Source of the DNA: JAWKWA01 sp041397765
Lineage (GTDB): Bacteria; Pseudomonadota; Alphaproteobacteria; Rhizobiales; Hyphomicrobiaceae
Reading direction: 5' to 3'
Assembly: GCA_041397765.1 (NCBI GenBank)
Contig: JAWKWA010000005.1
Location: 1-64,000, forward strand
DNA: 64,000 bases
Shown: piece after piece, positions 55,384 through 64,000 of the stretch
How the letters are laid out: each line of letters starts with the position of its first letter
How positions within the stretch are numbered: the stretch's first letter is position 1
The notes under the pieces: model-generated
Seen by the model: the letters and a program-made list of their open reading frames with translations, nothing else
Told to the model about the DNA's origin: nothing
Database searches by the model: none
Position numbers and translations under genes: made by a program

Positions 55384-56284
55384 ATGTCTCAGTTGCGACA
55401 TGACGGGGTGGCTGCGGACCGGCCCGGCACCACGGCCGTGGACGGGGCGGGGGGAGTGACGGTCAGCTTCGAGGTCTTTCCGCCGCGCAGCGACAAGGCG
55501 GCCGCCGCCCTCGACGAGGCGCTGGGGGCCATCGTTCCCTTCGGCCCGACCTTCGTCTCGGTCACCTACGGGGCCGGCGGCTCGACCTCCGATCCTGACG
55601 CTCGAGACCGTTCTGGCATCCGCGACCGCTTCGCCGTCCCGACCGCCTCGCACCTGACCTACGTGGCGACCCCGATCTGGGACGTCGCGAGCTATGCGGC
55701 GCGGCTGCGCGAGGCCGGCATCGACCGGGTGGTGGCGTTGCGCGGCGACGCGCCGGCCGGCCGGCCGACCGATCGCTATGGCGGGCCGGGCTTTTTCCGC
55801 TCGACGCCTGCCTTCATCGCCAGCCTGCTGAAGGTCTGGCAGTTCGACATTTCGATCGCCGCCCATCCCGAGAAGCATCCCGACGCCACCTGGCCCGAGG
55901 GCGATATCGAGATGCTGGCCATGAAGGCCGATGCCGGCGCGCGACGGGCGCTGACCCAGTTCTTTCTCGACAACGACATCTTCTTCCGCTTCCGCGACGA
56001 GGCGGTCGCCGCCGGTGTCGAGATCCCGATCGTGCCGGGCGTGCTGCCGATCCTGGAGTTCGGGCGGATGACCGCGCCGCCCGCTGCGGGGCGAGCGTGC
56101 CGGACTGGCTCCACCAGAGGTTCGAGGCCGCACGGGCGAGGATCACCGCAAGGTCGCCGAGGAGGTGCTGGTCGCCCAGCTCGAGGGGCTGATCGCCGGC
56201 GGCGTGCGCCATGTCCACATGTTCACGCTGAACGAGGCCTCGATGACCGCACTCGCCTGCCGGACGCTCGGTCTTCAGTCCTGA
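55384..56284 (+). pseudogene. metF: 5,10-methylene-THF reductase MetF, several frameshifts
   Basis: About 300 codons. VSFEVFPPRSDKA near residue 25, SVTYGAGGST, HLTYVAT and RGDAPAG are MetF landmarks, with the end HVHMFTLNEASM and LACRTLGLQS. Two compensating shifts lie between about 55595 and 55615, where the true frame reads LTLETVL. Two more near 56090 and 56130 separate CGASVPDWLHQRFEAA from DHRKVAEEVLVAQ. GGAGGTGGCG precedes the ATG. It would interconvert methylene- and methyl-THF and feed the methyltransferase opposite. Confidence 0.8.
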
Positions 56285-56313
56285 AGGCGGACGCGGCATG
56301 AGGACCCTGCCGA

Positions 56314-56771
56314 TCAGCCGGCGATGCGGCCGACATTGACGCCATAGTCGAAGACGAGCTGGCCGCCGGCATAGGCCGTCGCGAGCACGAGCGCCACCAT
56401 CGCGAGCTCGACCACGGCGATGCCGCCTCGGACGCCGCCGCCGGCCGGTCTGTCGCGCCACCACAGCCAGCCGCGCACCAGCGCCCAGATCGCGAGCACC
56501 GCCGCGCCGATCGAGCCGAGCGTTTCGTGCAGCTCGGTGGCCTCCGCACGCCGTGGAGCTGGCGACGTCGAGGGCGACATCGCCGAACACATAGGCCGCG
56601 ATCGCCGTGAGCCCGGCCAGCACCGCAACCGCTGCCGAGATGTCGGCAAGGCCGCCGCGGCCGGCCATCCGCGGCCGCGCGCCAGGAGAACCACGTCGAG
56701 CGCGGCGAGCGTGATCACGAACACGATCGGGAAGTGGACGAGCATGGGGTGGATTGCTCGATCGGCGGCAT
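56314..56771 (-). pseudogene. DUF2231-type membrane protein, frameshifted
   Basis: About 150 codons with four hydrophobic helices. The family start IHPMLVHFPIVFVITLAAL is one frame away from the ATG at 56771 (ATGCCGCCGATCGAG), which has GGGAGAG upstream. The middle, ISAAVAVLAGLTAIAAYVFG, is in another frame. The rest, LHETLGSIGAAVLAIWALV, is back in the first frame. Three single-base shifts, near 56755, 56665 and 56555, account for it. It is probably a small inner-membrane protein, and heme or copper roles proposed for relatives cannot be tested here. Confidence 0.65.
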
Positions 56772-56790
56772 TTTGGTCTCTCCCAGGTTC

Positions 56791-56863
56791 CTAGTTTCTT
56801 CCCGACATTTGCATCCCGCTTCAGAACCCTTGAGAGCAAATGTCGGAATCCGAGAGCCACTAG
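56791..56863. repeat. Dispersed palindromic element, type A, copy 4 (complete)
   Basis: The core CCGACATTTGC and GCAAATGTCGG pair perfectly around the shared loop ATCCCGCTTCAGAACCCTTG. The element is bounded by CTAG at both ends. A type B element follows 17 bases later, as at 14.7 kb. Confidence 0.88.
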
Positions 56864-56879
56864 CAAGCTTAAGGATCTC

Positions 56880-56955
56880 AGTGGAGCTTTTGAATTTGAC
56901 ACTTGAGAACGCACCTCGCGGCAACCGGGACACGAAGTGTCAAATTCGCTCCACT
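56880..56955. repeat. Dispersed palindromic element, type B, copy 2
   Basis: Same 76-base element as at 14768–14844, in the same orientation, with the same four extra T in the left arm. The two copies differ only at scattered positions, mostly in the loop. Confidence 0.88.
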
Positions 56956-57488
56956 GGAGCGTGGCGTTTCCTTGCCCTGCCGAGCTGACGCCTCGCTTAC
57001 ACCTGCCGATGTCGCGGGCTTCGACCGGGCACCGGTCGCGGCTGTCGATCCTCGCCGTTGATCGTGGTCAAGGCCTCGGCCGGCTGACCGTGGAACTGAC
57101 GTCGGAGCATTCCGGTTGCGCGCCGGGTGCGACATGGCGACAGGGGGCGGCCGTGGCCGCCCGCGCCACCTGGCAGGACCGGTCGGAATATCGGATCGGG
57201 TCGATCCGACAGGCGAGGAAGTGAAGGGCGACCGGCAGCGTCCCGACCCGTGCGTCGAAGTGCCTGATCCACCTGCCAAATCGCGCGTGTCAGCGCGCTG
57301 AAAGCTGGACGTGGTTGTGCTGCTCGGCATGTGGAGCGAATCGGTGATGCGGCCCTCGTTGACGGAGCCTGGAACGCTCGCGAATTACCTTAGAAGTGTT
57401 CTAACCAATTGAACTAAAGGCGTTTTTTACATTGCAGGGCGTGGCGCAAAGGGTCTATGGCTCGATCTGAAGCAGGAGAAAGACACCC
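56956..57488. other. Intergenic region upstream of feoAB
   Basis: Apart from the iron box at 57390 I see no gene here. The last 120 bases become AT-richer and should hold the feoAB promoter. The first 350 bases are GC-rich and carry no recognisable motif. Confidence 0.45.
57390..57404. promoter_or_regulatory. Iron-control element (Irr-type box) before feoAB
   Basis: TTAGAAGTGTTCTAA is a perfect 6-bp inverted repeat with a three-base spacer. It matches the core of the iron-control element bound by Irr in Rhizobiales. It lies 84 bases before the feoA start in the local AT-rich promoter region. Whether Irr activates or represses here cannot be read from sequence. Confidence 0.6.
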
Positions 57489-57791
57489 GTGACCCGCCTC
57501 AGCTCTCTCGCCGATCTGTCGATGCCCGTTTCCCTCGGAGAGGCCCGAAAGGGCTTCATCGGCGCGATCGAGAGCATCGCCGCACCGATCGCCTCCGCCG
57601 GGATCGCGGCCGAGGAGCTCGAGCGCCGGCTGATCGAGCTCGGCTTCGTCGAGGGAGCCGTGGTCGAAGTTCTGCACGAGGGCGCCATCGGCCGCGATCC
57701 GATCGCCGTGCGCGTGCACGGTCTGACGGTGGCGCTGCGCCGCCGCGAGGCCATGGCCGTCACCTTGAGGTGCCAGGCAAGGGATACATGA
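57489..57791 (+). CDS. feoA: Ferrous iron transport accessory protein FeoA
   Basis: 100 residues, an SH3-like FeoA protein that supports FeoB. LSLGEARKGF-like MPVSLGEARKGFI and ELERRLIELGFVEGAVVEVLHEG are the family core, and DPIAVRVHGLTVALRRREA follows. The start is GTG behind AGGAGAAAGACACCC. Its TGA overlaps the ATG of feoB. Confidence 0.88.
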   Translation: MTRLSSLADLSMPVSLGEARKGFIGAIESIAAPIASAGIAAEELERRLIELGFVEGAVVEVLHEGAIGRDPIAVRVHGLTVALRRREAMAVTLRCQARDT

Positions 57792-59663
57792 ACGCACCGA
57801 CCTCGGCGGGCGCCATCACCATCGCGCTCGTTGGAACGCCGAACTGCGGCAAGACCGCTCTCTTCAACCGCCTGACGGGTAGCCGCCAGAAGGTGGCGAA
57901 TTATCCCGGGGTCACGGTCGAGCGCAAATCGGGCGCATTGCGCACGCCGGCCGGCCGCACTGCCCGCGTCATCGACCTACCCGGCACCTACGCCGCGCGG
58001 CCGCAGCCCCGACGAGGTGGTGACGCGCGACTTCGTGCTCGGCCGCGTCGCCGGCGAGGTCCGGCCCGATCTCGTGCTGTGCGTCGTCGATGCGACCAGC
58101 ATGCGCCTCGCCATCCGCCTCGTGCTCGAGCTGAAGCGGACCGGCTCCCCGCTTCTCCTCGTTCTCAATATGGTCGACATCGCCAAGCGGCGGGGGGTGG
58201 AGATCGACATCGCCCGGCTGTCGTCCGAGCTCGGCGTCCCGGTCACCACCTCGGTCGCCGTGCGCCGCGGCGGCACCGACGAGCTTGTCGCCCGCATCGA
58301 CGAGGCCCTCGCCGCCGGGCTCGCTCCGTGCCGCCGACGACTGGCAGGTGCCGACCGCCGCCGACCTGCGCGCCGCCCAGCGCGAGGCCGATCGCATCAT
58401 CCGCCTCGCCGTCCGCACGCCCGCCCGTCCCGACACGCTGACCGGCCGCCTCGACGCCGTGCTGCTGCACCCGTCGCCGGCCTCGCGATCCTGTTCGCCG
58501 TGCTGTTCGTCATGTTCCAGGCGGTGTTCAGCGGCGCTGCTCCGGCCATGGACCTGATCTCGGCGGGCTTCGACCGGCTTGCCGTCGAGACCCGCAGCCT
58601 GCTGCCGCCGGGCCTCCTGCGCAGCTTCATCGAGAATGGCGTCATCTCCGGTGTCGGCAGCGTGCTCGTCTTCCTGCCGCAGATCCTTATCCTCTTCCTC
58701 TTCATCCTGCTGCTCGAGGATCTCGGCTACATGGCGAGGGCGGCCTTCCTCATGGACCGCATCATGGGCAGCGCCGGATTGCACGGCCGTGCCTTCATTC
58801 CGTTGCTCTCGAGCTTCGCCTGCGCCATTCCCGGCATCATGGCGACGCGGGTGATCGACGAGCCGCGCCATCGCCTGACCACCATCCTCGTCGCGCCCCT
58901 GATGACCTGCTCGGCACGCATCCCGGTCTACACGCTCATCATTGCCGCCTTCATCCCTGCCACCCGCTTGTGGGGCGTGGTCAGCCTGCAGGGCCTCGTG
59001 ATGTTCGTGCTCTATGCCATCGGCATCGTCAGCGCCTTGTTCGTCGCCTTCCTCGCCAACCACTTCGCCTGGCGCGAGCATCCGACGCCGCCTTTCATGC
59101 TCGAACTGCCTGACTACAAGCTGCCCCGTCCCGGCAACATCCTGATCGGCCTCGCCACGCGGGCACGGATCTTCCTGAAGCGCGCCGGCACGACGATCTT
59201 CGCGATGATGGTGCTGATCTGGTTCCTTGCGAGCTTCCCGCAGCCGCCGGCCGGTGCCGCGGGCCCGGCGATCGACTACAGCCTCGCCGCCATGATCGGC
59301 CGGGCGATCGAGCCCCTGCTCGCGCCGATCGGCTTCAACTGGCAGATCTGCGTGGCGCTCATCCCCGGCATGGCCGCGCGCGAGGTGGCGGTCGCCTCGC
59401 TCGGCACCGTCTATGCGATCGGCAGCGGCGACGACGTGGTGCGCATCGGCGAGGTGCTCGCCGCCAACTGGAGCCTCGCGACCGCCCTGTCGCTGCTCGC
59501 CTGGTACATTTTCGCGCCGCAATGCGCCTCCACCCTCGCCGTGATCCGGCGCGAGACGGGGAGCTGGCGGTGGATGTGGATCACCTTCGGCTACATGCTG
59601 GCGCTCGCCTATGTGGCGGCCTTTCTGACCTACCAGACGGCCCTCGCCCTCGGCGGCGGCTGA
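57788..59663 (+). pseudogene. feoB: Ferrous iron transporter FeoB, three frameshifts
   Basis: About 625 codons, normal for FeoB. The cytosolic G domain has LVGTPNCGKTALFNRLTG and VIDLPGTY. The frame moves near 58005 to PDEVVTRDFVLG and LNMVDIAKRRG, near 58320 to DWQVPTAADLRAAQREAD, and near 58473 to the membrane part, from VAGLAILFAVLFVMFQAVF. Gate motifs follow (SSFACAIPGIMATR and MTCSARIPVYTLII). Every part is well conserved, so sequence error is likely. It is translationally coupled to feoA and imports Fe(II) across the inner membrane. Confidence 0.88.
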
Positions 59664-59720
59664 GCCGCCGGGGCCGTGGCGTGGCCTGCGCGCAACGCCC
59701 GCCTGCCTCGGGGGCAAAGC

Positions 59721-60773
59721 CTACCCGGCGGTGGCCACGCCGGCGCTCGCGGCGGCCGCCTCGGCCGGGCTCGGTCCCTCGGCTTTCGCCTTCAGCCGCT
59801 CTGAGAGAATGCCGGTCTCCTCGATGATCTCGCCGACGAGGTGCTCGCGCCGGTAGGCCATGACGTGCACACCCTTCACGCCCTTCAGCTCGCGGATCTC
59901 CTGGATCAGCTCGATGCAGAGCTTCTTGCCTTCCTCGGCGGGCTTGGCCGCCTTCTCCAGCCGGTCGATCACCGCATCGGGAACATGGATGCCCGGCACG
60001 TTCGCCCGCATCCAACGCGCCGTCTTGGCCGAGGCGATCGGCCCGACGCCGGCGAGGATGAACACCTTCTCGTCGAGCCCCATGTCGCGCACCCGCTCCA
60101 TGAAGCGGCGGAAGATGGCGACGTCGTAGATATAGTTGGTCTGGATGAAATCGGCGCCGGCGCGGACCTTCTTCTCGAGCCGGTTGGCTCGCCATTCGAG
60201 CGGCGGGATGCAGGGGTTCTCGGCGGCGCCGAGGAAGACGTTCGGCCGCGTCGTCAGCTTGCGGCCGGACAGGAACGTCCCCTCGTCGCGCATGGTCTTC
60301 AAGGTTCTGAGCAGCGACAGTGAATCGAAGTCGAAGACCGGCTTGGCGCCCGGCTGGTCGCCGACCCCGACCCCGTCGCCGGTGAGGCACAGGATGTTGC
60401 TGACGCCCATGGCGGCGGCACCGAGCACGTCGCCCTGGATGGCGATGCGGTTGCGGTCGCGGCAGGAGATCTGCAGGACGATGCCGACGCCCGCCCGGCT
60501 GAGCAGCGAGCAGATGCCCATCGACGACATGTGGCAGTTGGCGCCCGATGCGTCGGTCGCATTGATGGCGTCGCAGACGTCCTTCAGCGGCTCGGCCGCC
60601 TTCATGACGTCGCGCGGATCGGCCGAATCGGGCGGATTGAGCTCGGCCGTGATGGCGAACCAGCCACGCCTCAGCACCCGCTCGAGCATGGACGCGGATT
60701 TGTGCCCGGCCGGGGGCACGAGTGGCGGGTCGATGAGCGGATCGTAGGGCTCGGGCGTCTGCAGCTTGGTCAC
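59721..60773 (-). CDS. Methylenetetrahydrofolate reductase, second copy
   Basis: 350 residues of the MTHFR family, intact. FAITAELNPPDSADPRDV, NATDASGANCHMSS, LCLTGDGVGVGDQPGAKPVFD and FIQTNYIYDVAIFRRF are its landmarks. The type found next to corrinoid methyltransferases works with a Cys-rich partner protein. That partner is encoded immediately upstream, overlapping by GTGA. It would oxidise methyl-THF to methylene-THF, moving methyl groups from the corrinoid route into the folate pool. Confidence 0.88.
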   Translation of the reverse strand: MTKLQTPEPYDPLIDPPLVPPAGHKSASMLERVLRRGWFAITAELNPPDSADPRDVMKAAEPLKDVCDAINATDASGANCHMSSMGICSLLSRAGVGIVLQISCRDRNRIAIQGDVLGAAAMGVSNILCLTGDGVGVGDQPGAKPVFDFDSLSLLRTLKTMRDEGTFLSGRKLTTRPNVFLGAAENPCIPPLEWRANRLEKKVRAGADFIQTNYIYDVAIFRRFMERVRDMGLDEKVFILAGVGPIASAKTARWMRANVPGIHVPDAVIDRLEKAAKPAEEGKKLCIELIQEIRELKGVKGVHVMAYRREHLVGEIIEETGILSERLKAKAEGPSPAEAAAASAGVATAG

Positions 60774-61453
60774 GACTTGCCCTCCTCCTTGCGGCCGGCG
60801 CCGTCGGCGCTCTCGGTCTTTGCCGCGTCGGCGGGCGTCTTGGCCTTGTAGACCGCCGTGCGCTCGGCGACCGCCTGATCGGCGAGGGCCGATCTCGGCT
60901 CGCGGGCGAGCGGCGCCGAGGCCGGCTCGAAGATCCGCGCCCGTTTGAAGGCATTGGCGATGACGAGCTTGCCGGGATCGCTCGAGACGTTCTCGCGGCT
61001 GCGTGCCGCCGCTTTCTCGCGCGCGACCCTGAGCCAGGCCGACGAGCCCTCGAGCGAGCGGTCGACCGGCGGCTGCACCACCGCGATGCGCTCGAGGCCC
61101 TGACGCATCCGCGCCGCGCCCGACCAGCCCTCGACCCAGACGCAGCGCATCTGCGGCTTCACCTCGCAGAAGCCGCCGGGTCGGACCCCGCCACACGGGC
61201 CGTTCCTGAGATTCTTCGGGCAGTTCATCGGGCACGACATGCCGGTCGACGAGAGCACGCACTGGCCGCACATCTTGCAGTCGAACAGGATGCCCTTCGT
61301 GATGCGCTCGACGAAGGCGACCGGCCGCTCCGCGCGCTGGTAGCCGATCCACTTCCAGAACGGGTCGAGGGCGACCATGATGCGCTCGAAGCCCTTGTAG
61401 AACGACTCGAAGAAGCGCGCATGGCGCACGGCGAATAGTCGGACGGCATACAT
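60770..61453 (-). CDS. MTHFR C-terminal-domain protein (Cys-rich partner)
   Basis: 227 residues. A Cys cluster CKMCGQCVLSSTGMSCPMNC, then KNLRNGPCGG and CEVKPQMRC, matches the zinc/iron–sulfur C-terminal domain family found with MTHFR in acetogens and methylotrophs. It probably joins the reductase to an electron carrier. The ATG at 61453 gives MYAVRLFAVRHARFFESFY, the usual start. ATGs at 61537 or 61567 would add a proline-rich leader. The C-terminal 60 residues are charged and variable. Confidence 0.82.
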   Translation of the reverse strand: MYAVRLFAVRHARFFESFYKGFERIMVALDPFWKWIGYQRAERPVAFVERITKGILFDCKMCGQCVLSSTGMSCPMNCPKNLRNGPCGGVRPGGFCEVKPQMRCVWVEGWSGAARMRQGLERIAVVQPPVDRSLEGSSAWLRVAREKAAARSRENVSSDPGKLVIANAFKRARIFEPASAPLAREPRSALADQAVAERTAVYKAKTPADAAKTESADGAGRKEEGKS

Positions 61454-61665
61454 GGCCGCAAGCGCTCCCGAAGGGTTCGAGTAGGGGGCGGGCGGCAGCG
61501 GATGCCACCCGGACGGCGCGGGAATTTGCGCTCGCATGGGCGCCTGCCGAGCGCTCGCAAGCGACATTGGCCGCGACGGATTCCGACGTGTCGCAGCGAG
61601 GCGAGGATTTGCGACATGATGATGCCGCACAGTCGGCGCTTGCCGTCACGGCGAGGGTGCGATCC

Positions 61666-62139
61666 CTAACGCCGAACCGCCATCGCCATCTGCCGGTCGT
61701 CCTCGGCAAGCTCGGCACCGAGCCCGCGGTAGAAGCCGATCGCCGCCTCGTTCCGCCGCCAGACCATCCAGCTCATGTGGCTGGCGCCCCGCGCCGCGGC
61801 GATTTCGCGCGCCCGCCCCATCAGCTCCCGGCCGACACCCTTCCCCCGCGCCGCCTCGGTGACGAACAGCCCCGCCACGAACAGTGCCGGGAAGACCTCG
61901 TAGACGCCGAAATGATAGCCGAGATAGCCGGCCGGGCGCCCGTCGAGTTCCCCGATCAGCGTCTCGCAGAAGGGCGTCTCGCCGAACGAGAGCCCGGCCG
62001 TACGCCACAGATCCTCCGGCGAGGGCCGTACCTCCAATTCACCTTCGGCGAGCCCCTCGAAATAGTCGATGATCTCGGTGAGAAGCCGATGAAGCGCGCT
62101 GCGGTCGGCGGGCACCGCAGGGCGGATGACGAGCGTCAC
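61666..62139 (-). CDS. GNAT-family N-acetyltransferase A
   Basis: 157 residues, a single GNAT domain. The acetyl-CoA loop is ARGKGVGRELMGRAREIAAA and the end carries NEAAIGFYRGLGAE. Its GTG start overlaps the stop of the next GNAT upstream. The two share most motifs, so they are tandem duplicates. The substrate is unknown. Confidence 0.82.
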   Translation of the reverse strand: MTLVIRPAVPADRSALHRLLTEIIDYFEGLAEGELEVRPSPEDLWRTAGLSFGETPFCETLIGELDGRPAGYLGYHFGVYEVFPALFVAGLFVTEAARGKGVGRELMGRAREIAAARGASHMSWMVWRRNEAAIGFYRGLGAELAEDDRQMAMAVRR

Positions 62140-62636
62140 GGGCCAGCCTCCTCGCCCGCGTCGACCGCGAGCGTCATCAGGATCTCCTCCTCGTAGACCC
62201 GCCCGCCGATCCGGTCATAGAAGGCCTGGGCGGCAGTGTTCTTCCGCCAGACCGTCCAGTTGACCTGTTCTGCCCCCCGCGCCGCCGCGATCTCGCGCGC
62301 CCGCGCCATCAATGCCCGGCCGACGCCGCCGCCACGATGAGCGGCTGCCACATAGAGATCGCCGACGAAGAGAGCGGGTGCGACGCCCTCCATCGACAGG
62401 CCCCAGAAATAGGTGAGATAGCCGGCGGGCTCCGCAAGGCCGGCCCCGGCGGCTTCGGCGACGAGGATTGTCGCGAAGGCATCGGGACCGAAGGCGAAAC
62501 CGTCGATGCGCGCGATTGCCTCCGCGCTCACCTCCTCCGGCTCGTCGATGGCGTTCAGATGCTCGGCGAAGTCCCGCATCATCGCATGGACGGCCGGCAG
62601 ATCCTCCGCCCTCGCCTGCCGGATCGCCACGCTCAT
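62136..62636 (-). CDS. GNAT-family N-acetyltransferase B
   Basis: 166 residues with HRGGGVGRALMARAREIAAA and WRKNTAAQAFYDRIGG, closely parallel to the adjacent GNAT A. The ATG start overlaps the DUF1638 stop by four bases, so DUF1638, GNAT B and GNAT A form one translationally coupled run. Confidence 0.82.
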   Translation of the reverse strand: MSVAIRQARAEDLPAVHAMMRDFAEHLNAIDEPEEVSAEAIARIDGFAFGPDAFATILVAEAAGAGLAEPAGYLTYFWGLSMEGVAPALFVGDLYVAAAHRGGGVGRALMARAREIAAARGAEQVNWTVWRKNTAAQAFYDRIGGRVYEEEILMTLAVDAGEEAGP

Positions 62637-63310
62637 GGCGCCATCGCCCCGCCCGCCGCTGCCATGAAGGTCCCGAGCTCGCCATACCCCGTCAGCCGGC
62701 GCTCATAGAGAAGGCCGAGCCGCGCCGCCGCCTCGCGCGCCCGCGCGTCGAGGGCCGGATCGTCGGTCTGCGCCAGATAGACGATCTTCGTGTAGTTGCC
62801 GAACATCATCTCCGCCATGCCCGGCCGGTCGAGGCGGTAATAGTCGAAGATCAGCTTGTCGAAATGGCGGGCGAGATAGTCGGTGAGGAAGAAGGCGGTG
62901 AGGTCCTCCCCCTCGGCCTTGGCCGCGAAGGCGGCATTGCCGGCGAGGAATGCGTAGCAATGCGGCCCCTCGATGCGTGCGACGCCCTCCTCGGCGATCA
63001 CCCGGTCGAGCTCCCCGCCCGTGCCGCAATCGCCATAGGCGACGAGGATCCTGCCGTATCGGCCCTTTGCCGCGCGGATCCGGTCGCGCACGCCTCCCGG
63101 AATCCGCTCCGGCGTGTTGTGCCAGATCGCCGGCAGGCACTGCACGTCGAGATGCCGCCAGCGGTTCAGCTCGATGAGGTCGACGATCTCGCGCGCGAGC
63201 GCGCCGCAGGCGATGACGAGCGTGGAGCCCTCACCGCGCCGGAACTCGTAGGCATCGCCCGGCAGGAGGCCGGCCGATGCCTGCTCGGTGCTCTTTGAGT
63301 TGTTCGCCAT
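62633..63310 (-). CDS. DUF1638 protein
   Basis: 225 residues. The fold starts LVIACGALAREIVDLIELN near residue 31. YGDCGTGGELDRVI near residue 93 and the FDYYRLDRPGMAEMMFGNYT segment are the family hallmarks. DUF1638 is known for co-occurring with corrinoid methyltransferase systems, but its reaction is not established. AGGG lies about eight bases before the ATG. It begins the operon that continues through the two acetyltransferases. Confidence 0.85.
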   Translation of the reverse strand: MANNSKSTEQASAGLLPGDAYEFRRGEGSTLVIACGALAREIVDLIELNRWRHLDVQCLPAIWHNTPERIPGGVRDRIRAAKGRYGRILVAYGDCGTGGELDRVIAEEGVARIEGPHCYAFLAGNAAFAAKAEGEDLTAFFLTDYLARHFDKLIFDYYRLDRPGMAEMMFGNYTKIVYLAQTDDPALDARAREAAARLGLLYERRLTGYGELGTFMAAAGGAMAP

Positions 63311-63348
63311 GACGGCCCTATAGCACGGGCGCCATCATGGCGGGACGC

Positions 63349-63858
63349 CTATCGCGTGAAGGTCGCCTTCACCCGCCGCGACACCAGCATATAGGGAATC
63401 CAGATCGCGGCGCCGACGAGGCTGCGGGCGATCTCCTTGGCCGTGTCGGGATCGAAGGCCGCCTCGGAGAGAAGCATGCCGCCGACCAGCGCATCGCCGA
63501 CCAGGACGACAATGGAGGCGACGGCGAGCGCGATGTAGAGCTTGGGGAACACGCGGCGCCTCGTGAAGAACATCACGATCAGCACCAGCGCGGCGGCGAG
63601 CAACATCGCATTGAGCACCGTCTCGACGACGATCAACTCGGCGAGATAGGGCACATAGGTCGACGAACTCGTGTCGTTGAGCGCCTGCCAGGTCACGCCG
63701 TCGAAATAGACTGTCTGGTAGAGCGGCCAGAACTGCATGACCATGCGGATCGGCGAGAAAATGAGGCCGATCGCAACGAGAAGCAGCCAGCCGCCGATGC
63801 CGGCGAGGTTGCTGTCGTCGATGGTCCTGTCGGTGCTCACCGTCGTATCGATTGCCAT
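63349..63858 (-). CDS. DUF2569-family membrane protein
   Basis: 169 residues with four hydrophobic helices. The N-terminal LAGIGGWLLLVAIGLIFSPI is the DUF2569 signature, and three further helices follow, ending SRRVKATFTR. Function is unknown. GGAAGGAC precedes the ATG at 63858. The remaining bases to the window end show no further gene I can support. Confidence 0.78.
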   Translation of the reverse strand: MAIDTTVSTDRTIDDSNLAGIGGWLLLVAIGLIFSPIRMVMQFWPLYQTVYFDGVTWQALNDTSSSTYVPYLAELIVVETVLNAMLLAAALVLIVMFFTRRRVFPKLYIALAVASIVVLVGDALVGGMLLSEAAFDPDTAKEIARSLVGAAIWIPYMLVSRRVKATFTR

Positions 63859-64000
63859 GATCGTGTCCTTCCGCGGGCTTTCGCCCCCGGCCGTTCCGGA
63901 GGCTGTTGCTGGCGGTGATGTGGCGATTGGGCGAGCTCTCTCAAGGCGACCTGTTCCCTGGGGCACGGCAATCGGATCGCCAGGGAGCAATGCGGATCTC

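Overview
The window is a GC-rich alphaproteobacterial chromosome segment, most likely Hyphomicrobiales (Rhizobiales). The support is the mfd–sdhE–recG–DUF502–glmS–glmU neighbourhood, a soxBDAG sarcosine oxidase operon, an Irr-type iron box in front of feoAB, and dispersed palindromic intergenic elements like the mosaic elements of rhizobia. I cannot name the genus.

Layout. 0–15 kb holds housekeeping genes: a small EF-hand protein, mfd, sdhE, recG, a DUF502 membrane protein, a TPR/SPOR protein, glmS, glmU and a second SPOR protein. 15–20 kb has an L,D-transpeptidase, tRNA-Glu, a Tat-signal protein of unknown function, phnN, a TIM-barrel isomerase and a GNAT. 19.6–23.4 kb is an FGGY-kinase plus two-subunit flavoprotein operon that looks like glycerol or glycerol-3-phosphate catabolism. 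23.8–26.9 kb is a TRAP transporter (DctQ, DctM, DctP). 27–28.8 kb has an HSL-type esterase and a DsbA-like protein. 29.1–34.7 kb is a secreted-protein island: four tandem paralogues with a P/Homo B domain, RTX repeats and an M10-type C-terminus, then a convergent pure RTX protein. 34.9–40.6 kb has ettA, an AT-richer Fic gene, a MOSC protein, trmO, a DUF2066 protein and a lipoprotein. 40.7–43.4 kb holds a broken ArsR–methyltransferase gene and about 1.7 kb with no clear gene.

43.4–63.3 kb is a one-carbon locus. soxBDAG and a dimethylglycine-dehydrogenase-like FAD/GcvT protein remove methyl groups from N-methylated glycines. Opposite them lie a RACo-type corrinoid reactivase, a methyl-THF:corrinoid methyltransferase, two methylene-THF reductases, a Cys-rich MTHFR C-terminal-domain protein and DUF1638. 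Together these suggest glycine betaine demethylation through a corrinoid protein onto tetrahydrofolate, followed by dimethylglycine and sarcosine oxidation. The corrinoid protein and the MttB/MtgB-type methyltransferase that such a route needs are not in the window. feoAB and a DUF2231 protein sit inside this locus.

Quality caveat. Eight otherwise conserved genes carry single-base frameshifts, more than twenty in total and clustered at about 41, 49–51 and 55–58.5 kb. Several sit in G or C runs. I read most of them as sequence errors or very recent lesions, and I give those genes with full span and note the breaks.
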